Virus record (IMG/VR): IMGVR_UViG_3300034137_000009
Span: 1 to 62,985 of that record
Reading direction: 5' to 3' (one strand)
DNA length: 62,985 bases
Source: a virus
A model generated the notes under the pieces. The model saw nothing but the letters and a program-made list of their open reading frames with translations. It did no database searches and was not told where the DNA came from. How positions within the stretch are numbered: position 1 is the stretch's first letter; each line of letters starts with the position of its first letter. Below are positions 58,875-62,985 of the stretch, piece by piece. The translations under genes were made by a program, and so were the position numbers.

Positions 58875-59632
58875 CTAGCGGCGGCCTGCCACCCGACCTC
58901 CGCCGCCCTTGCCACGCTTGGATTCGACCTCGCGCTTGCGCGCTTCCTTCGCCTCGTGCTCATTGCGCTTAGCGAAGATGTAACGCCAGGCCTCTAGAAG
59001 ATCGGGGTGCTGGTCGTAGAGGCCACCCGCCCACGGGAGGTGGGACCACTTCATCGACTCGCACAGTACAAACAGGCGAATCGAGGTGAGCGGGTTGTCG
59101 ACGGCCTTGCCCTCGACGAACAGCGCTACCTGTTCTTCTAGGAGACGTTTCCCCGCTCGCGCTCCTCCGCGATCTTACGCATCTCCTGCAGGTTCTCGAT
59201 CTCGCGGTCGATGTCCTCCACGGACATCTCGGCCATGAGCCAGGGGTTGGCCTTGCGGACGGCCTTCTCGAGGTCCTCGATGAGGACCGGGTCGGCGAGC
59301 TCGAGGAAGTCCTTGAAGGCCCGCTCGGTGTACGGGATCGGCTGACCGCCGCGGGTGAGGTACCAGTCGGTGACCGACGAGCGGAGCAGCTCGTGACGCT
59401 CCTGGCTCGGGTCCACCTTCATGCGAGCGTTGCCGCTGTTGCGCTCCAGGACGAGGTCGCGCTGGGTGTGCTTCTGGAACTTTGCCTTCTTGCCCTCGTT
59501 CATGATCTCGAACTCGATGTACTGCTTGCCGTCCGGGAAGTACCAGCGCTCGGTCTTGGCGAAGCCGAAGTAGTCCTCGTAGACCGGCTGCTCGACCTCG
59601 AGCTGCGGGGTGTCCTGCGTGGGGGTGCTCAT
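58875..59632 (-). CDS. Tail assembly chaperone, frameshifted long form (G-T)
   Basis: The zero-frame gene (59138-59632) ends ERERGNVS. At GGGAAAC (minus strand, + coordinates 59147-59153, codons GGA AAC), slipping back one base continues through an open -1 frame to a stop at 58875: after the slip it reads LLEEQVALFVEGK, then SIRLFVLCESMKW and a basic Gly-rich tail (RGKGGGGRVAGRR). The fusion is about 252 residues. This matches the conserved chaperone frameshift of long-tailed phages, which helps the tape measure protein assemble. Confidence 0.9.
59138..59632 (-). CDS. Tail assembly chaperone, short form (G)
   Basis: 164 residues; ATG at 59632. Acidic helical protein (VEDIDREIENLQEMRKIAEE at the C-terminus). 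It is located between the major tail protein and the tape measure gene, the invariant place for this gene in siphoviruses. Both the short and long products are expected. Confidence 0.88.
   Translation of the reverse strand: MSTPTQDTPQLEVEQPVYEDYFGFAKTERWYFPDGKQYIEFEIMNEGKKAKFQKHTQRDLVLERNSGNARMKVDPSQERHELLRSSVTDWYLTRGGQPIPYTERAFKDFLELADPVLIEDLEKAVRKANPWLMAEMSVEDIDREIENLQEMRKIAEERERGNVS
59147..59153 (-). other. Slippery heptamer G GGA AAC
   Basis: Reads GGGAAAC on the minus strand in phase with the chaperone codons GGA AAC, the X XXY YYZ form used for -1 frameshifting. Confidence 0.88.
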
Positions 59633-59731
59633 AGCCTGTGACCCTCCAAGAGTCTTCGTGGCTTCGGGTGTCGGGTGAACCTACCCTCGACCGGTCGGAA
59701 CGGTCAAGGGACCTATCGGGCCTCTCACCAC

Positions 59732-59767
59732 CTCGGCCCCCGTACCCTTGCGGGTGCGGGGGCCGAG
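59732..59767 (-). terminator. 11-bp terminator after the major tail protein
   Basis: CTCGGCCCCCG (59732-59742) pairs with CGGGGGCCGAG (59757-59767). A hairpin at this place can lower transcription beyond the highly expressed tail tube gene. Confidence 0.78.
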
Positions 59768-59789
59768 ATAGCCGAGGTAGCGGTCTGTG

Positions 59790-60806
59790 CTAGGCGATGG
59801 TCGCCACGGTACCGGCGCGCTTGACGACAGCCGTCATGATCGGCGTGGCGTTGTTCGGACGAACGGCCTGACCCTCGACGTCGTTCTCGATCACGTCGTC
59901 ACCCGAGTGCTCCAGGCTGAACGGCGAGAGCATGTAGTTCGGGATCGTGAGGGTGAGGCTGTTCTTGGTCGTCGGGGTACCACCGACGATGTCCTCGTAG
60001 GACTGCGCCGTGATCACGAGCTGCTGCTTGGCGGTCAGACCACCGGGCTGCGTCGCGGTCGAGACACCGTACACGGCCTGACGCCACAGGGCGGAAGACG
60101 TGTGACGGATGCCGAAGGACGCCGTGATCTCGCGACGCTTCGGCGTGAGGTCACCCAGGTAGAAAGAACCCAGGCGGTAGTCGTCGTCCTCGAAGTTGTT
60201 GGTGATGTCGAGGCTGAACGACTTGGCCGGCAGGCTCACTGCGTTGTAGGTGATGCCGATGTTCGTACCGACCGTCAGGGGCGCGGTGTCGAAGAGCGGG
60301 GTCGCCGTCTTCGTCGCACCAGCGACCTGACGAGCACCGATCAGACCGAGGGTGCCCATGAGGTACCCGTTGGCGTCGGCCTCGAGGTGGAACGTGTTGG
60401 CGACGCAGTCCGTGTAGTTGTACGTCTCCAGCGTCCCACCGATGTTCTCCTCCACCGACAGGTACGGCAGGGCCGAGGTGTCCGAGGGGGTGATGGTGTC
60501 CGTGACGATGCCAGTGGCGACAGCGCTGGTTGCCGAGCCGAGGCAGGCACGCAGCATGGTCGGCAGCGACCCGTAGCGGACGTAGAACTCGTAGTCGCCG
60601 GACCACGAGACGGCGCCGAGGTAGGCGTCGCGCACGTCACGCCCGCCACCGATCTCGGCGTCGGGGATGAGCAGCTCGCGGGACGGACCGAGGGAACCGG
60701 ACCGCAGCGGAACACCGACACCAGCGGTACCGGTGTCAGCGTTGAAGGTACCCTGCGCGGTCTGCGACCTGAGGATGACCTGGCCGGACTGGGACTGGAA
60801 GCCCAT
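59790..60806 (-). CDS. Major tail (tube) protein
   Basis: 338 residues; ATG at 60806. Beta-rich (DYEFYVRYGSLPTMLRACLG, FSLDITNNFEDDDYRLGSFY), with the pattern of siphovirus tube proteins of actinophages. It lies between the tail completion genes and the chaperone pair and is followed by a strong terminator, consistent with high expression. It polymerises around the tape measure protein. Confidence 0.87.
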   Translation of the reverse strand: MGFQSQSGQVILRSQTAQGTFNADTGTAGVGVPLRSGSLGPSRELLIPDAEIGGGRDVRDAYLGAVSWSGDYEFYVRYGSLPTMLRACLGSATSAVATGIVTDTITPSDTSALPYLSVEENIGGTLETYNYTDCVANTFHLEADANGYLMGTLGLIGARQVAGATKTATPLFDTAPLTVGTNIGITYNAVSLPAKSFSLDITNNFEDDDYRLGSFYLGDLTPKRREITASFGIRHTSSALWRQAVYGVSTATQPGGLTAKQQLVITAQSYEDIVGGTPTTKNSLTLTIPNYMLSPFSLEHSGDDVIENDVEGQAVRPNNATPIMTAVVKRAGTVATIA

Positions 60807-60809
60807 GTG

Positions 60810-61145
60810 CTACGCCTCCTTCGGCGCGTCGTCGGACGCCTTGGCGGACGCCTTGGCGGCGGCCTCCGCGGCCTTCTGGGCGGCGACGGCTCGCTCCATG
60901 TCGGCCTTCGCGGCCTCCAGGGGCGCACCAGCACCGGTCTTCACGTTCGCGGCCTTCGCCGACTCCTTGACGGCGATGAGCTCGACGTCGAGTCGAGCCT
61001 CCTCGGCGCGGAGCCGTGCGGCCGTCTCGTCGTTGACGAGGGCGCGCTCGCGCTCCTCGCGCAGGGCGGTGGCCGCGGCCAGCTCCTGCCGCTTCTTCTC
61101 GACGCTCTCCTGCAGCTTCTGCAGGTCCTCGTCACTCGTGGGCAT
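60810..61145 (-). CDS. Coiled-coil hypothetical structural protein
   Basis: 111 residues; ATG at 61145. Almost entirely helical and Ala/Glu/Lys-rich (DLQKLQESVEKKRQELAAAT). Ends next to the major tail protein start. Not a normal member of this gene order, so its role is unclear. Confidence 0.68.
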   Translation of the reverse strand: MPTSDEDLQKLQESVEKKRQELAAATALREERERALVNDETAARLRAEEARLDVELIAVKESAKAANVKTGAGAPLEAAKADMERAVAAQKAAEAAAKASAKASDDAPKEA

Positions 61146-61640
61146 CTACACGGTCTCCGTCTCTAGCCAGAACTCCAGGGTGGACAAGTACAGGAAGTCT
61201 CCGTCGATCTCATTGCTGAAGAACCGCTGGGATCTGATTCCCCAACGCCTGGCCCTCTCCACACTGTCGTTCATCGTGACCGACAGCGAGGACAACCCTA
61301 CGCGCAGGGGTTCGTCCCGGTACAGCATGGAGCGGATCATCTTCGACAACACGGAGTGTCGTGCGAGTCCCCTTTCCTCGTTGAAGTCCTTGACGAACGC
61401 CTGCACCGCGATCAGGTAGGTCTGCAGGGTTGGCTCGTTTCGACCCATAGGCTGGCCCATGATCTGCATGGACTCGCTATCGGGCTCCCAGGTTGCGGCG
61501 ATGATGCCAGCAGACACCTGAGGATCGGACTCACGAAGGGGACGACGAAACACGCGAATCTGCTCGTCAAGCAGCCCCGTACGGAGCGCGACTAGGTTGA
61601 CCGCGTTGTTGGGAAAAACGACTGTGTCTTCGCTGATCAT
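61146..61640 (-). CDS. Tail terminator-like protein
   Basis: 164 residues; ATG at 61640. Alpha/beta protein (QTYLIAVQAFVKDFNEERG, ARHSVLSKMIRSML) typical in position and size of the ring protein that stops tube growth. Upstream of the tail tube gene. Confidence 0.75.
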   Translation of the reverse strand: MISEDTVVFPNNAVNLVALRTGLLDEQIRVFRRPLRESDPQVSAGIIAATWEPDSESMQIMGQPMGRNEPTLQTYLIAVQAFVKDFNEERGLARHSVLSKMIRSMLYRDEPLRVGLSSLSVTMNDSVERARRWGIRSQRFFSNEIDGDFLYLSTLEFWLETETV

Positions 61641-62164
61641 CGCCCGAACCTTGAACCCTTGATGGAACCGGCAAGGGCGGTGAGGATGAACGTAAGGTCC
61701 TGCGGTCCGATGGCGGCCACGGGGCGCGGAGGTGTGGCGCGCTGACCCGCCTCGGCCTTCTTGCCCATCTGTGCCGTCTTAACCTTCTTCGCCAGCTCGC
61801 CGGTGGGCTTGTTGGGCTTCATCTGAAGAGTAGCACCGGCCGCGTGTACCTGCAAGTCCGACGGTGCGCCAACGATGTAGGCCTCGAGCTCACCGGTCCT
61901 TTTGTTGATCGGACCGGTGGCACCATATCCCTGTGAAGAACGAATCTGCTGGGTAGCCTCAGCAAGCGGAAGCCATCCCCCGCCGACTGCGTCGTCACCC
62001 TCGTTAGCGAACCTGTCCTTGGCTCGCTTGCGCAGGTAGGGGTCCACGACGGCACCGAGAAACCCGGCCACAGCGACAGGGTTAAGTGCAGTGTCAAGAC
62101 GCTTGAGCATTTTCTGAACACCGGCGCTGTCACCGATGATGGCAACGTCCATCGAGGTGGGCAC
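61637..62164 (-). CDS. Head-tail or tail completion protein (HK97 gp10-like)
   Basis: 175 residues; ATG at 62164. LRKRAKDRFANEGDD, GGGWLPLAEATQQIRSS and INKRTGELEAYIVGAP follow the pattern of phage virion morphogenesis/gp10-type proteins. It overlaps its neighbours by a few bases. Assignment rests on motif order and position. Confidence 0.72.
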   Translation of the reverse strand: MPTSMDVAIIGDSAGVQKMLKRLDTALNPVAVAGFLGAVVDPYLRKRAKDRFANEGDDAVGGGWLPLAEATQQIRSSQGYGATGPINKRTGELEAYIVGAPSDLQVHAAGATLQMKPNKPTGELAKKVKTAQMGKKAEAGQRATPPRPVAAIGPQDLTFILTALAGSIKGSRFGR

Positions 62165-62634
62165 TAGAAGAACCCTCTCCTCGGAGCGACCCGGTTGTAG
62201 AATGCCTCGACGTGGGACTCGCGGTCGAGGTTAGCGATGAGTGCGAATGCATTGGAGGACACGCTGTGGTCCTGAGGGTTTGCCGTCTCCTCGTTGATGG
62301 GAGCTCCCGGAAGCAACTGCTCGCCCGTGGCGATGGCTACCAGCGTGAGCTCAACACTGTCAACGAGGTTCTGGCCGTATGCGTTGAGACGCTCATCCTC
62401 GGCGGAGATCGTAGCGGCGAGAATCAGCCGACCGGAGGCTAGATGAGCGTTGAGACGCTTCAGGAGGAGGACGACGGGGCGGGGGACGCTAGCGACATCG
62501 ACCGGAGTCTCATACTGAAATCCGATCTTGCTGTCGATCTCGTCCGCCGCATCATTTACGTACTTCAGCGGGTCAAGCTGTCCACCGGTCGGAATGTCAC
62601 CGATCAGCAGATCCTGAACCGTGCAGTACGCCAC
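62164..62634 (-). CDS. Head-tail connector protein
   Basis: 156 residues; ATG at 62634 with GGAGGAGGG upstream. Helical opening (CTVQDLLIGDIPTGGQLDPL, KYVNDAADEIDSKIG) resembles gp6/gp15-type connectors that dock under the portal. The stop overlaps the next gene. Position matches. Confidence 0.75.
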   Translation of the reverse strand: MAYCTVQDLLIGDIPTGGQLDPLKYVNDAADEIDSKIGFQYETPVDVASVPRPVVLLLKRLNAHLASGRLILAATISAEDERLNAYGQNLVDSVELTLVAIATGEQLLPGAPINEETANPQDHSVSSNAFALIANLDRESHVEAFYNRVAPRRGFF

Positions 62635-62670
62635 GTCGTCGCCCTCCTCCTGTTGCGGTTGGTGCTGGTA

Positions 62671-62979
62671 CTACTCGGGCGTGCGAGCGGGGGCCTTCTG
62701 CGGGACCCGACTGCCGGACACCTTCGGCTTCTCGGCGTCGGACGCCTCGGCCTTGTCGTCCCCGGCGTCCGCACCGAGCACCTCGGTCTTGACACCCTGA
62801 CCGCTCGTGGTGGCGTAGACGACCGGGGTCGAAGCGCCACTACCGAGGGTCTGCTCGTTGTTCTCCTCCGGCGGCGTACCGTCGAAGGCGAACTGGTTGT
62901 CGAGCAGGTGCTTGTGCGACTCGAGCTCCGGACCGCTCTCGGCGAGCAGCGGCTTCTCGGTGTCGCTGGCGTGGGTCAT
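62671..62979 (-). CDS. Hypothetical structural-region protein
   Basis: 102 residues; ATG at 62979, only 6 nt from the window end. Acidic and low in hydrophobic residues, with an Ala/Lys/Pro-rich tail, so probably disordered. It sits where a capsid-accessory gene would be, upstream of the connector gene. No family recognised. Confidence 0.65.
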   Translation of the reverse strand: MTHASDTEKPLLAESGPELESHKHLLDNQFAFDGTPPEENNEQTLGSGASTPVVYATTSGQGVKTEVLGADAGDDKAEASDAEKPKVSGSRVPQKAPARTPE

Positions 62980-62985
62980 GTACTC

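Noticed and set aside
1-62985. Insertion sequences or transposases
   Set aside because: No transposase motifs or terminal inverted repeats with target duplications were seen.

Overview
The window is a contiguous piece of a tailed-phage genome with siphovirus architecture. The DNA is GC-rich. It carries a WhiB-family protein, uses many GTG starts, and its promoter-like elements are of the TTGACA / TAgnnT type. This points to an actinobacterial host such as a streptomycete or a relative, but the host genus cannot be fixed from sequence alone. Both window ends are internal: the head, portal and terminase genes expected beyond the right end are not present.

Layout. (1) 1-34,181, plus strand: about 70 tightly packed genes. 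The first 8 kb holds small genes without recognisable function, separated by strong hairpins, including a four-copy structured repeat. Next comes a MoxR-type AAA+ ATPase (8811-10364) with a CobT-like VWA protein (11658-14540). A non-coding stretch of about 500 nt (15397-15893) folds into many long helices and ends in a terminator. After it lie a DNA-repair and recombination set and a replication set: pyrimidine-dimer glycosylase, tyrosine recombinase, SSB-like protein, GP88 protein, SNF2 helicase, oligoribonuclease, beta-clamp homologue, RusA resolvase and DNA methyltransferase, interspersed with many zinc-ribbon miniproteins and small HTH proteins. (2) 34,238-37,631, minus strand: a surface or receptor module with a BspA-like repeat protein and a collagen-like fibre, bounded by a terminator at one side and a divergent intergenic region at the other. 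(3) 37,788-39,722, plus strand: an island with a WhiB protein that appears to need a -1 ribosomal frameshift, a Cas4/RecB-like nuclease and a zinc ribbon. (4) 39,784-62,979, minus strand: late genes. In transcription order (right to left) these are head-tail connector, tail terminator, major tail protein, frameshifted tail chaperone pair, a 2907-residue tape measure protein with an embedded M15-like peptidase domain, three large minor tail proteins, holin, M15 endolysin and four small proteins, three of them with a predicted membrane segment.

How it works together. The left arm probably supplies early takeover and DNA metabolism; the right arm is the late virion and lysis operon. The two arms converge on a bidirectional terminator at 34,189-34,226. 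A tyrosine recombinase is present, but I see no repressor or attachment site, so lysogeny is not established.

The most unusual items are the structured RNA locus, the slippery heptamer CCCAAAA joining an acidic leader to the WhiB domain, the four-copy hairpin element, a promoter contained within a 13-bp inverted repeat, and the cysteine-duplicated MoxR/VWA pair.
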